A DNA stretch of 64,000 nucleotides from contig CM037790.1 in NCBI GenBank assembly GCA_021229015.1, forward strand, positions 55,772,361-55,836,360. The letters are read 5' to 3'. This document shows positions 22,470 to 34,199 of the stretch, piece after piece. Made by a program: the position numbers and the translations under genes. A model generated the notes under the pieces. That model searched no databases, was not told the origin of the DNA, and worked only from the letters and a program-made list of their open reading frames with translations. The DNA comes from Solen grandis. Its lineage: Eukaryota > Mollusca > Bivalvia > Adapedonta > Solenidae. Position 1 is the first letter of the stretch, and every line of letters begins with the position of its first letter.

Positions 22470-24180
22470 TTAACCACTATTAAAATGCCAGTAACCGAGC
22501 GAACATCCAAATATCTAGCAAAATTCGAACTTCCATTATTATATTGACCATTCTCCTAGCTGACATGTGGTGAATATAATATAAAACAGCTGGCGTGTTA
22601 AAACAACATTTTCCTTGATATGGCACACGCTGTGTTGATACATGGCAATAAAATAATAATCGACGAAACAGTAAAACCGCCGATAACATTAGGCTTTATT
22701 AATGACCTGTTTTATTATTTTTATTCATTTGTCGCGTGTTTTTGGTCCAGTTTACATGACGTCATAAATATGATATATCACTTCGTTTACATAAATCAAT
22801 AAAAACCGTTTAATATCTATTTACACAAGACAAAAAAAATGTTAAGAAATGGGTGAGTGGATATTTCATCATCATCATCATTATCATCATCATCATTATT
22901 TTAATATCATTATCATGAGGAATTCATGTTTTTGCGCCTGCGCAGGCATTCTCTGATAAACTGCAAACTTTGTCTATAAATGTCCCGTGCACAACGTGGG
23001 TCAAACTGTCACCGTAGATTGTGGCCACTTTTCCTTATCTGTCTTGGGCCACCGTTATAGATACAAGACACAGTTGTGCCTTCTCTCTGAGTCAACAATG
23101 TCAGTGGACTTGGATATACTTACTTAACTGACTCACACGTATCAGTAAGTGATCGTTATATCATTTACAAGCAACAACAACAACAACAACAACAACACTA
23201 TGCTAAGTTATGCTATTATACTTTATATTGATATGGTCTCTTTTACTTTCACTCTCAAATTCAACAAAATCTTTCTATGGTAACCTATAGCAACCACACA
23301 AACAAATATTTTTAGACTTAACTTATATTATTGAAATAAATGGAATTACTCCATATCACCCAACATAACATAACATTGATCGTATATGGAGATTAGTTTC
23401 AAAGCAAATATTTAATTGTATTTTAGAGAAAGGATTAAAAAATATCTTTTCCATCTTTTTATCATTTTTTTACTTATAATTTATTTATTTCCGTCATTAT
23501 ACGTCTTAGCAAAGTGCTATAAAGAAATCGTTAATAATGTGGTGGCTACAGGATTATTTGTTTATCGACGGGATGAGTATCAATTTAGTATCAAGAATGT
23601 ATATGTCCGATATATATTCAGAATCATTGTGTCGATAAAGGTCATGGCGTCAAACAGGCGTGTTTCATGAACAAGTGGTACCAAAAGCGGTTGATTGCAA
23701 TTGTTACTCATAAAATGGAGCTAATTTGGCTGTTCATGAACATACTCCATGTTGAAATGTTTTGATCAGTTGGAAGGGCTTCCGGTATTGTAAAGTTGAC
23801 GACACAAATTTTACGGAATAATCCATATCGATGGATGACCGCGAAACTGTACTATCTTCTTCTATTTCTATATGCATTTAGAAGAGTTTCGCAGTCAGCC
23901 CTCGATATATGGCTTGGATAGCAAGCCTGTCTTCTTCGTGACAACATATAATTAATTTGCAGAAAAAAAACTATTACCCTCGTTTGAAATCGCTAATGAC
24001 TAGACACTGGGTTTCCTTAATGAGCTCTAATGAACCTCTGTAACATTAACCACCCTAGTTATTCAACCTTCAAAAGTTAAAAATCTTCTCTTTTTTTTAA
24101 AAAAGGCCCGATTTTAATTATGAAATTTTGAATTACTGGTTTAATTGCGGATTTAATTGCGTGATAATGATTTTATTTTC
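22470..24180. other. Gene-free AT-rich stretch upstream of the GPCR
   Basis: It holds (CAT/ATC)n at 22865-22900 and (CAA)n at 23173-23197. The 84-residue plus-strand frame at 23416-23670 is Phe/Ile/Leu-rich and AT-driven, so I do not call it. An acceptor-like pyrimidine tract ending TTTTCAG at 24182 could start a 5' non-coding exon of the GPCR. Confidence 0.4.
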
Positions 24181-24374
24181 AGATATGGAATAAGATTTGG
24201 TTCAGCCTCCGTGGATAAAGTAACAATTCAGTCGGTTTGATGCCACGTTGAAGTTCGCAAGACCCGAGATGTCGCAATAAACCCAATCAGTCGGCCATTA
24301 TTCACGAAACAGCAAGGAGGAAACAATGACCAGAAATATCATTATGGCATACCATAAATAACAAAAGTGTTGCT

Positions 24375-27300
24375 ATGATACAAGCTAACGAAACACGTGG
24401 CGAGATCATGGGTTGTAATGGAACCGAAAGTTGTATGGGAGATTCAGATACCCCTACAGCGGTCTGGGAGACTTTGATGGCTGTCTATTTAGGTGCCATA
24501 TTGCTTCTGTCGCTGGCATTTAACGGGATACTGTGTTTGGTGTTTTACAAGAAACCCCATCTACTGAGTATTTCTAACTGCTTTGTCCTTCACCTTGCCT
24601 GCTGCCATTTATGTAAGTATTGAGAACTATGTTATACACATGTTACATGCAACTCCCATTCAAGTCGGTTTTACTAGGTTCTGAAAACCTCTACATGGAA
24701 AAGATAGGAAAGCGTACTAATAACAGAAATTACTTGTTTAAGCAATTTAAACATCTTATCACAGCTGAAATGCAAATTATGAAAACTTGTATGAAGATGA
24801 CGAAAAAGATATGTACAAACACATATGTAAGATTGTGTATAAACAAGCAGGCTATATTATCATTGAACATTGGCACCAAATCTAGGAACTATAAAGAAAA
24901 AAATGTCTTTTTGAACAACTGCTCTACTTGTTTGTCGCTAATGAGCCAGTCTCCTCAACCTCTAGGCTATACGTTTGACTCGGACAATGTAGAGGATATT
25001 TTATCTTATTTATGGATTCAAGTATTACTTAGCTCTATATATAATTGGTGGAATTGACGTCATGTCAATGACGTCATGACGTCATGTACTGATATTTATG
25101 AATTGGTCTAGCCCCCAAAAATGCAGTATTCATATAGAAATAAACTCTTGGTACGACATGTATGACTGTGTTATTTCTATTATCTATGGTGGCTGATTTC
25201 TGCCATTTCATGCCAGCATGCCATATTGTCGTTATTTCGCCTGTCGCCTTTCGGGGCGAAGACACGACAACACGAAACATGTCAGGCGAAATAACGAAAT
25301 TTTAACAGGCGAAAGGACGAAAAGTTTCTCCTTTGAATGTTTCGTGTCCGCGGGTCGAAACCTTTCGTGTTGGCGCCCTTTGTTTGTCGTGTCTTCGTGT
25401 CTTTGCCCCGAAACGCGAAAGGCGAAATAACGACAATGTTGCAGATTTCGTGTTGTCGTCCTTTCGCCTCGAAAGGCGAAAGTCGAAATAACGAAAATGA
25501 CTGTACGTTTCGGGTTTCGCCTTCCGGTAGACATGCGCAGAACGTTTACCCTTTTTTTGGCGGCCCTTTCTAAGCAAGATGGACGACATCTTAAATGAAA
25601 TAGGACTGCCCGAATTAAAAGAAAAATTTAGAGAAATAAAGCTATCTTCACCTGGCATTGTTGATATTTACAGCAAGTATGCATATGTGTAAACGTTCTG
25701 CGCATGTCTACCGGAAGGCGAAACCCGAAGCGTTGTCATTTTCGTTATTTCGACTTTCGCCTTTTAGTCTACATGAGACGTATAAAGTGCTGCCACACTG
25801 CAGTATCACCCCGTAGCACGTGGCATGATGCAATACCCAGTCACATTATCCTGACACCAGGCCAACCAGTGCTATATGCTGAGCGCCATCTGTACCATTT
25901 TAATGTCTTATGTATATCGCGGCCGGGGATCGAACCAACGGCCTCCTTAACCGTTAGTCTAGTATTATGAAATGAAGCGGATATTAAAATCAGTTCTACC
26001 ACCAGTTATATAACTTCAATATAATTTAAAGAAAAAAGAATATAGATATATTTATATAATATTACTTAATCATTAATTTCGCAAAGATGTATACTTTAAG
26101 ATCATGTCACATTGTGGGCGATGGTGGGGGTGTTTATATAAAAATGTTGCTAACCTAATGCTGATAATCATATTCGCTTTATATCGCTTTATCATACGAT
26201 AATTAAAAAGTAAATTGTCGATGTATCAAGTTTAAAATAGAGCTCTACATTATACACAGTTCTGCAATTATCTTGTCGGCTTTTAGAAACTTTAGAAGCA
26301 TTGGCCTCAAATGAATTAATAGAGCAGACTGATAATTGCGTAATATAGTATACACATTTGTTCTGTATGTTAAGCAAGGTTATTCTATGTGAAAAACGGT
26401 CGATAATATAAAGATAGGTCCACTATCTCAAGTCAGCTGATGCCAAATTTGGAAATAGCAAATTAAAAATGGAAACACGACCCTAAATTGTACTAATTCA
26501 GTACATTGCTGTATATACACGGATATCAAAATGATAAATCTGATCGGTTCTCGAAACTGTTACAGCAGTTTTGCAGTTGCAAATATACTTCCGGTACAGC
26601 TGCAATTGTATGTTGTAAGTTTGCAGTTGTAAGTTTATGGTCACAATTGCATTTTACAGTACAATTTTAGACCAGTCCAAGAAGGTGAATAGCAACAGCG
26701 TCCCGTTACCCGGAGGTCGTGAGTTTGACTTTCGGCCGACATACCAATGTAGATAAAATAATATTGATATGATATCCCTTATATATGACAGACGGTTTGG
26801 ATCGATATTGTATCACCCTGCATCTCGTTTTTCAGCTTCATACTGGGAACTTAAGCATGATGAAGCATGATGCAGAAACATGATTTTTGACCCTGTTGAA
26901 AGTTTCCGCATGATGCAGAGTGATGCAACATCAACCCTAACCGCACGCCAAGGGTGATACATTTGCGTAATAAAGGGTCAAAAATAATGTTTCTGCATCA
27001 TGCTACATCATGCTTAAGTTATCTAGTTTGAACCAACCTGTGCATGAGAAAAACAAAGGCAAAACAAGTACAAAAACTCCGTTTTTCCCCCAAAGACAGT
27101 AATAAATAAAAAATAATGACCGCTCATTTATCGAGGAGATTGAACATCTACATAAAAGGAAGCGAACACCACATTATGCTTTCCTGTAATACACGTAAAC
27201 ATTCATTCTGATAGAAGAAATATTTAAAGGTCATGTTTTCGCCATTAGTGAACTTTGAATAAACATCTTTTATGCCTCATAATTAATGATATCACGAAGA

Positions 27301-30300
27301 GATAATTGATAATTATCCAAGAACTAATACTATACCAATAAACGAAAAAAATGAAACTACATGTAAGTTCAAGTTAAACGTCGCTGTACGATTGCTTACG
27401 ATAAAGAAATAATCTTAATTCTCAATCCTCACATCCTCATCAAAAACAACATGTTAAGCTACATGACAGCGGCATGAAATGTACAAGGCCCTTTTGGACA
27501 CAAAGCGTGGCTTATACGCAAGTAGAACTTTTACCGTTTGTCCCATTTCTCAGACAATGAAATAACTTTTTATTCAGACCAAATGCAAAACACACATCCA
27601 TAGTATCGCATTTTGCCAGGTTATGTGATGTAATGGTTATATTACTAGATTGGAAAATGGCTGAAAAATGGGAAAAATGGTAAGGAACTTAATCCTGTGC
27701 TCGGCTTGCCTAAATAGTAATGTACATGTCCTTGTCTGAGTATAGAGAAATAAGAACAGACATTTCGGCAATTTTGTCCATCTTGCTATATACGAAATTA
27801 ATGCTGTTTTTATGCCGTTTTTAATTCTTTTCAAACAGCTTTTGTCTGATCTCAACTGATCTTAATGAAACTTGCTTTTGATATCTTTGGGGTATCACTG
27901 TTACGACCTCTATTACTGAAAAAGGGAGACAAATCTAAGTGTCACTTAACAAACTCACACGACTCTAAAAGTGGCTAAACTGGGTATATGAGAAGCTACA
28001 ACCAGATTAGTGTCACTCTGACTAAATATAGAAACATTGTCCTAATTGAATGAATTCAGAAAAGATATATTCTAACCATATTTAGACATACGTTAAAGGT
28101 TGCAGATAATCTGCATAAAGTAAAACAAAAAAATCTCATTTAATATAAATCACCATAAAGACAAAATCGAATGACATTGATTTGTGAGATAACGATGCCT
28201 TATTGACATTAATGTCTCATTCGAGATGCGTATCATGCTCCGATTCGTTCGGGATGAACTTCTGACGTACATTTAATGTAGAGATTGCGAGTGAAATACA
28301 GTATTAGACTATGAAACTAAAATGACTGTCGTATCAACAAACTTCCTCTCAGAGTCATGGGTAATAAGCAATTGAAACTCATTTGCCCGCAGTCTTAATT
28401 CGACCTAATCAATACACGCCACTGATTATGAGCTGCCGTAAGCATGGTAAGGCCGCCTGTTCTCGGGTTAGTTGCCATGCAAATATTTACTCTCCCGATT
28501 ATAGACCGCGATTAAGAAGTTTGAGGCTTGATTTCTGTCAATATGGACCGCTGGACAAACAAGGTGTCAATTCTAGCAATCCCGATAAAACCAAGTAAAC
28601 CCCCGCAGATCCCAGGCATATGTATGTGATCATAGTATTTTACACACCCTCTTCAGTGCTTTGATAACGAAACATCATATGAGGTTATACTTGTATTTTT
28701 AGGTACTAGCTATTGTACTAAGCGAATTCAAATTATTAAAATGCAATGCACTCGTTATATCAGATGTGTCCATTGTGCGTCTTCCTTTTCAGCAAAATTT
28801 GAGGGAAAACTTATCTGAGGAGAAACCGGAAGTGACATTTATTTACATGCGTTTATACTATCTGTAGTTTATCGTTGGTGTTCGTAATTATTAACATTGT
28901 GACAAAAGCTGAGGTTCCCCATTGTTTTAAAGGATGCAGCGGGTTAAGTCAAGGTCACACTGGTACCCATGGGTCGCCACAGGGCGACTTACTGGTGTCA
29001 TAAAAGTTACACGTATGATGGGTCACAGCCGTGTATGGCGAGAAGCTATAAGTCATGGTAGGTGGTGCAGAGGTAACCTACCGGACTGCAGATGAGGTTC
29101 TGAATTGCTAGGGTTCGAACTTCTATGAAGGGCATACTTTACCATGGGAAGTACACGTACCGGTGTAATGGAACCGAAGACAGATTAGTTTGAGCTGAAA
29201 AAAAAAACCCAAACTTCTTTCCCGACCGACGTAAATAGAATTAAGTTTAATCTAACAATGTCATTGACGACCCATTTTTATATCACTACATGCATATCAC
29301 CTTCATCGTACAAAAGGTCAGTTTGAAAGATACAAGGTAAAGCATGTAGACTCAGGCCTAAAAGGCTAACAGGACCATTCATTTGACTGGTATGCAGAAG
29401 GAATTTTAGTACTACTTTGATTTAAATTATGAGTTATAAGATCGACACACTTATAAGTCATACTTTTTATTTTGATGATTTGTGGTTTAAGTGTAATCTT
29501 GCAATCCCGCTATGTTATGTCCCTCTACTGAATTCTTTGGGGTGAAAGAGATATTCTACTGATGTAAATGAGTTTGATTAAATTCTAAAAAAAAAAAATA
29601 AAAAGTTTCGTATTTAAGCTCGATTGAGAAGGAACCTCAAGTAGCCAAGGAACATGACTGGCGCCCTTATAAATAATCCTGTATGAATATACAGCAATGT
29701 ATAATTATATATGATATCGGTGATGACATTATATACAAGACTGCAAGAAATTATTTCGCCGTCTGACAGATTGTTTCTCCTTCACTAACAGATATTCTTG
29801 TGTTACAGGTATGTCCGTGTTCGTCCTTCCGTTCAGCCTACTCGCCGTCGTATCTCATAACTGGGTCTACACTGGGCCTTGGTGCGAGTTCCAGGGATTC
29901 TTTTTCACCGTTGTTATAGTTTCAGTCCAGATGGCGCTGCTCATCATATCGCTGGATCGGAACTACGCCATCATGAACTCACTTCGATATCCGAACGTTT
30001 TCACACAGACGCTTTGTTCTGTACTGATCATGTGTTCGTGGTCCATCGCGTGCTTATTGAGCATTCCTCCTCTTCTTCATTCGGAGGCCGGGGGGTATAC
30101 ATTCCATCCCCACCAGTTTATCTGCACTCTGAACTGGCAGTCCGGCTCAGGGTACCTCATTGTATTCGCTTGTCTCTCCTTTGGTATCCCCATCTTGTTC
30201 CAGAGTTGCTGCTACGTCAAAATTTTCAAGGCTGCTATAGGGCACTCTAAGAGAAGCGGCCGTGTTCACCCTTGGGCGACTCAGTCCTCTTTACGTGTTT

Positions 30301-31418
30301 ACAAAGACGCGCCAACATTTACTAGTGACTCGTCTAATAGTGCGGATGGTGAGGAAACGAAAAAAAGTGCAGCAGGATGTAAAGCGGTCAGAACTATTTT
30401 CATAATAGCCATCGCGTATTGCGTTTGTTGGATACCATACCTAGTGGATTGCTTTTTGACATACAGGTACAACATAGAATTGCCACACTTAAGTGCCACC
30501 GCATTATGCCTTATTTTCTCCACAGGTATAATTAATCCAATTATATATGGTTACATGAATAGGGTCCTTCGTCGAGAAATTGGTAAATTTCTGTGTGGAA
30601 GTCCCGCCTTAAATGACGGAGATGATTTTGTTTCAACCAGCATGAGTACATTTTCATCTGCCAGGAAATCTACATCCACGTGGCCCTCACAACAAAACGG
30701 ATTTCCCAGAACTGCTAATATAGGCAAAAATGATATGGGTACTATCATTGAGGAAACGGAAGAGAGTGGTGATCAGAAGCCCGAACATAGAGTACACGAC
30801 AATGGATCTGTTACTGAAAATCAAGTAAATGATACAATACAGACAGTTAATGATTCACAGGAAGCCTGTGGTGAGGGTCCACAACCTGATAAAAAATCCT
30901 ACACAGGTGAAAACTCTAAACAATTCCAAGTGAACGAACTTTGCGAGAATAAGCGTCCAGATAAATCATGTACTATCGTAGCGAAGACTTCAGCTAGAAT
31001 ATGGAAACAAAGAACTGAGCGGAGCACTAGTTATCATCAAAAACGTGACGGACAATGTGATGATTTCAGACATCCTGTAAGATCTAAGTCGGAAAACTGT
31101 TTTTCGAAATATCACCGACGGAAAAAACGTGACTGTGGCTCATTTTTGTACCTTGATTCGGACGACCGTTCTCGAATCAAACCGGACCGGAAGTTGAGCC
31201 AGTCGGAACCGGAAAGGCGGATATCAGTGGATCACGTGGATAAGTTGTCTTTGTCAGCCACTCCGAAATTCTTTAAATTCAGGTTCTCTCTCAGTGATGA
31301 TGGAGATAAAAACATTAAAAGTTTAACAGTACGCTCAAAAGTGGAAATAAACAAAGCGTTTGAGTGTGACCTGGACACATCAGAGGCATCCAACAGCACT
31401 GGGCCCTTTTATGTGTAG
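24375..31418 (+). CDS. Rhodopsin-class orphan GPCR, GPR161-like (two coding exons)
   Basis: Exons 24375-24612 and 29809-31418 join in phase 1 (T|GT, Cys80) to give 615 residues. The ATG is the first after an in-frame TGA at 24327. The N-terminus has two sequons (Asn5, Asn15). Landmarks: Asn50 (1.50), Cys105-Cys185 (TM3-ECL2 disulfide), Asp-Arg-Asn 129-131 (DRY motif), Trp157 (4.50), Pro207, Tyr215, CWIP 286-289, NPIIY 322-326 and a likely palmitoyl Cys342. Position 3.32 is Phe, so an amine ligand is unlikely. The usual Asp2.50 is His78. ICL3 is about 45 residues and the tail about 270, hydrophilic, with RRIS at 549-552. GPR161-like hints are the CKA start of TM6, IYG..N...R.E after TM7, and RRxSV plus an LTVRSKVEI block late in the tail. 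Coupling and ligand are unknown. AATAAA sites at 31874 and 31952 could end the mRNA. Confidence 0.85.
25055..25084. promoter_or_regulatory. Cluster of three perfect CRE palindromes
   Basis: TGACGTCA occurs at 25055-25062, 25069-25076 and 25077-25084, the last two back to back, inside the GPCR intron about 440 bp after exon 1. TGACGTCA binds CREB/ATF bZIP dimers. Whether it acts as an enhancer here is inference. Confidence 0.45.
25225..25437. mobile_element. Foldback structure 1, CGAAA/TTTCG-rich
   Basis: Left arm 25225-25270 (ATTGTCGTTATTTCGCC ... AGACACGACAA) pairs with right arm about 25384-25437 (TTGTCGTGTCTTC ... GGCGAAATAACGACAAT). The loop is also packed with short CGAAA/TTTCG words in both directions. 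No protein frame is conserved. Confidence 0.75.
25472..25764. mobile_element. Foldback structure 2 enclosing a mini-ORF
   Basis: Arms 25472-25548 and 25690-25764 are near-identical inverted copies; the inner 43 bp match at 42 positions. They enclose 141 bp with an ATG-started frame. The arm sequence includes CTTCCGG (ETS-like) and CATGCGCAG (NRF1-like), reminiscent of a captured promoter. Confidence 0.8.
25579..25692 (+). CDS. 37-codon frame resembling the start of a SAM-domain protein
   Basis: It starts AAGATGG (a good Kozak context) and reads MDDILNEIGLPELKEKF, then REIKLSSPGIVDIYSKYAYV and TAA, with the stop formed at the edge of the right arm. The pattern L-x-x-I-G-L-P-E-L-x-x-K-F is typical of the first helices of SAM domains. 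It is probably a captured first exon fragment, and expression is doubtful. Confidence 0.35.
   Translation: MDDILNEIGLPELKEKFREIKLSSPGIVDIYSKYAYV
25785..25970 (-). repeat. SINE family S1, partial, minus strand
   Basis: It carries the S1 body in reverse (CTGCAGTATCACCCCGTAG, CAGTCACATTATCCTGACAC) and the head remnant GGGGATCGAACCAACGGCC. It lies directly beside the foldback pair. Confidence 0.8.
26000..26846. other. GPCR intron, no gene
   Basis: AT-rich. A short S1-head remnant at 26690-26760 (CCGTTACCCGGAGGTCGTGA ... CGACATACCAATG) is the only recognisable part. Confidence 0.5.
26848..27020. mobile_element. Foldback element with 47-bp arms
   Basis: Arms 26848-26894 and 26974-27020 are inverted and match at 45 of 47 positions, around a 79-bp spacer. 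The ends read AACTTAAGCATGATG / CATCATGCTTAAGTT. No target duplication is clear. Confidence 0.8.
27030..29800. other. Remainder of the GPCR intron
   Basis: I see no exon, ORF of interest or tandem array. A tRNA-B-box-like remnant (GGGTTCGAACTTC, near 29110) lies in 29040-29180. A less AT-rich patch at 28400-28600 contains ATGCAAAT (octamer) and could be regulatory, but this is only an impression. Confidence 0.4.
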
Positions 31419-31959
31419 GCGGATAGTATACGCTTAGCAGCTAATGCTTCTTCCCTCGGCGTTTACTAAGTAATCTCCCGCAGACAATTTCAAGTCATTT
31501 GTGTTTTATCAGATTGATATAAGACAGGTAACTAGATCCATCGCGACTGCTATAACAGAAAACATGAATAGCAAACTATATATCTGGAGTTCATTGACAC
31601 TAAAAAAAATCCGCTATGGTGTTAAAGGTATATAGAATCTCAGGCAATATTTTGTATTGGAGAAAGGCTGTAAATCCTATTATTGTTATTAAAGACAGCG
31701 TGGAATTACTCGTGATATTGATTGCATACTGAACATTACACATGTGTTTTACAGATGGGCATATGAATGATTATAGATTGATTTTATATTCACTGCTCAA
31801 ACTTTGATAAGATAAAATTACGCATGTTTCCTTCCATAAATTAAGACTTGGTGCTTCTGGTCTAAATCGACTAAATAAACTAATAAGCATTTTGTGTTTT
31901 CGGTCTTACTTTATATAACTCGTTCAAAGATATCTCATCGTATCTTTAATGAATAAAAT

Positions 31960-32880
31960 ACGATTAGGAATAAGCTGGAATTAATGCACTATTGAAAATC
32001 GCAAAACAAATGGGAATCGTCTCGTCGAAAACATTTGGGGGAAAAAGCACGTGTGGTTTCAAAACAAATAACCGAAATTAATTTTTGAATAGTGAATTAA
32101 TGAATAAAAACAATACTTCATGATTAAATCATTAGCTGAAAAGGGTACATGTTAATGTGTGCAGGCAAGGGTTATGAGGGTCCCCCGAGATTTATTTTTA
32201 GGATTCGCGTGTGGTTTCTGGCATATCTAGGGCCAAATAATAATAATAATAATAACGCGTGTTTTAATGCATTTTTCTGGACTTTATGAAACTTTCACGA
32301 AAAGATGTGCAGACCAGGGCTTCAAGTGCCTTAAAGGGAGCTACGCCAGTGGAAGGGATCACATAGCCTGCAGGGAGTGTGCTATACATTGGAGAATCTC
32401 ACATATCTGCGCTTTGTTTATGAAAACATGTTTTCCTTCCATTGTTCTTCACCACTGCATGTCTGTAATCAAAAAAGAATAAAATTATTTTGAAAATGTA
32501 GGAAATAGAATCTAAATTAATGTGTATATTTACCAAAAATCTATACACATACTTGTATGTATTTTTGCACATATATGTCTTTGTATCTTCATGGTTGGTC
32601 TGATACAAAGTCACAAGGTTTCCATAGCAACAGCTAACAGGTAATAATGTCATATTTTTCAATAAATACTATTGATCTAGGTATAAGTTCACCTACACAA
32701 AAGCTGGACTGTATATTGTATATATTATATATATGTATATAATGTGTATGGGACATATAAACTATTTTGATATGCTGACATATAGTTCTTCAGTTATTTG
32801 ATGACACCTGTCGTTTTGCGATACATAAAACAGACATAAATCGAGGATGAATCATTCTGTACAAATCATGTGCGAATTCA
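31960..32880. other. Intergenic, nothing recognised
   Basis: AT-rich with an (AAT)n run near 32237-32255 and a (TA)n-like stretch near 32717-32745. The short open frames here have no domain or splice support. Confidence 0.5.
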
Positions 32881-32884
32881 GCAA

Positions 32885-33018
32885 AAACACTCGCTACCTT
32901 GACCAATCGTTCTCGCTATTTTGACCAGTCGTCCTCGCTACCTTGACCAGTCGCCCGGAACCAATTCCTTCCCTCCACGCTACCCTGACCAGTCGTCCAC
33001 GCTACCCTGACCAGTCTT
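32885..33018. repeat. Imperfect repeat of about 22 bp
   Basis: Five or six copies of CGCTACC(T/C)TGACCAGTCG with variants; one array interruption is CCCGGAACCAATTCCTTCCC. It runs straight into the 39-bp minisatellite. Confidence 0.75.
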
Positions 33019-33033
33019 CTGCTGTACAGGTCA

Positions 33034-33605
33034 CAATGGTTTTCCAATAGCTACAGTGTGATAGCAGATTGTCAATGGTTTTCCAATAGCTACAGTGTGA
33101 TAGCATATTGCCAATGGTTTTCCAATAGCTACAGTGGGATAGCAGGGCTGTCAATGGTTTTCCAAATTGCCAATGGTTTTCCAATAGCTACAGTGGGATA
33201 GCAGGGTTGTCAATGGTTTTCCAATAGTTACAGTGGGATAGCAGATTGTCAATGGTTTTCCAATAGCTACAGTGGGATAGCAGATTGTCAATGGTTTTCC
33301 AATAGCTACAGTGGGATAGCAGATTGTCAATGGTTTTCCAATAGCTACAGTGGTATAGCAGATTGTCAATGGTTTTCCAATAGCTACAGTGGGATAGCAG
33401 ATTGTCAATGGTTTTCCAATAGCTACAGTGGGATAGCAGATTGTCAATGGTTTTCCAATAGCTACAGTGTGATAGCAGATTGTCAGTGGTTTTCCAATAG
33501 CTACAGTGTGATAGCAGATTGTCAGTGGTTTTCCAATAGCTACAGTGTGATAGCAGATTGCCAATGGTTTTCCAATAGCTACAGTGGGATAGCAGGTTGT
33601 CAGTG
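33034..33605. repeat. 39-bp minisatellite C
   Basis: About 14 units, each TCAATGGTTTTCCAATAGCT + ACAGTG(G/T)GATAGCAGATTG. A segment near 33148-33185 is irregular. Because 39 is a multiple of 3, the minus strand stays open for 137 residues as a 13-residue repeat (TICYHTVAIGKPL). I regard that frame as a by-product. Confidence 0.93.
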
Positions 33606-33663
33606 GTTAACCTGCTTTTACTGGTGACAAACTCTTCAAAAAATGGAAAGGTGCATATGTCAA

Positions 33664-33876
33664 CTGTGAAATCATTTATTTTCGTGGGACACTAACTTTC
33701 GTTTATTTCGTGATGGGTGATGGAGTTTAACCACGAATATATATCCCCACGAAAACAGTCTTTTATAACGACCTGATCTTTTCTAGAACAAAAAACGGCG
33801 AAAAAGATTCCCACGGAATTCCTTTCAGTACATAATCAACCGAATTTAATGTCAACGAAAATTAATGATTTTACAG
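33664..33876. mobile_element. Foldback MITE family F1
   Basis: A slightly diverged left end (CTGTGAAATCATTTATTTTC) and intact right end (GAAAATTAATGATTTTACAG) are followed by TA. Confidence 0.75.
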
Positions 33877-33934
33877 TATTCGCAAATCCCCACATTCTAC
33901 GTCTCCATCTACGCCTACTCATGCAATTCCCGGG

Positions 33935-34190
33935 GACTTCCGTGGCCGAGACGGTTAAAGTCGTTGACTAACACTCACTCAGCCCCTCACCGCGTGGGTT
34001 CGAATGCGGCAGAGTCATTCAGATTTAATTTTCATGTGAGGAAACTTTCCAGCTGGCTTGCGGTAGGTCGGTGGTTCTACCCGGATGCTTCCGTGCATTC
34101 GGGGTCTTCCTCCACCTGTAATTAGCTGGACGTCGCTATATGACTGAAATACTGTCGAAGCGACGGTAAACTCAAATAGTCAAGTCAAGT
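33935..34190 (+). repeat. SINE family S2, complete
   Basis: Head CTTCCGTGGCCGAGACGG with B box GGGTTCGAATGC, full body, and the end CTCAAATAGTCAAGTCAAGTC. It follows the F1 copy directly. Confidence 0.82.
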
Positions 34191-34199
34191 CATTCAATT

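Noticed and set aside
24620..25057. 145-residue frame directly after GPCR exon 1
   Set aside because: Begins beyond a strong GTAAGT donor, so it is intron sequence; no recognisable domain.
29879..30250. Second plus-strand frame inside the GPCR exon
   Set aside because: Alternative-frame shadow of the receptor coding sequence.
33151..33564. Repetitive 137-residue minus-strand protein
   Set aside because: Explained by the 39-bp minisatellite; no start context, promoter or flanking exon.
33034..33605. Possible CRISPR-like array
   Set aside because: Direct units are contiguous with no spacers, and the sequence is animal nuclear DNA.
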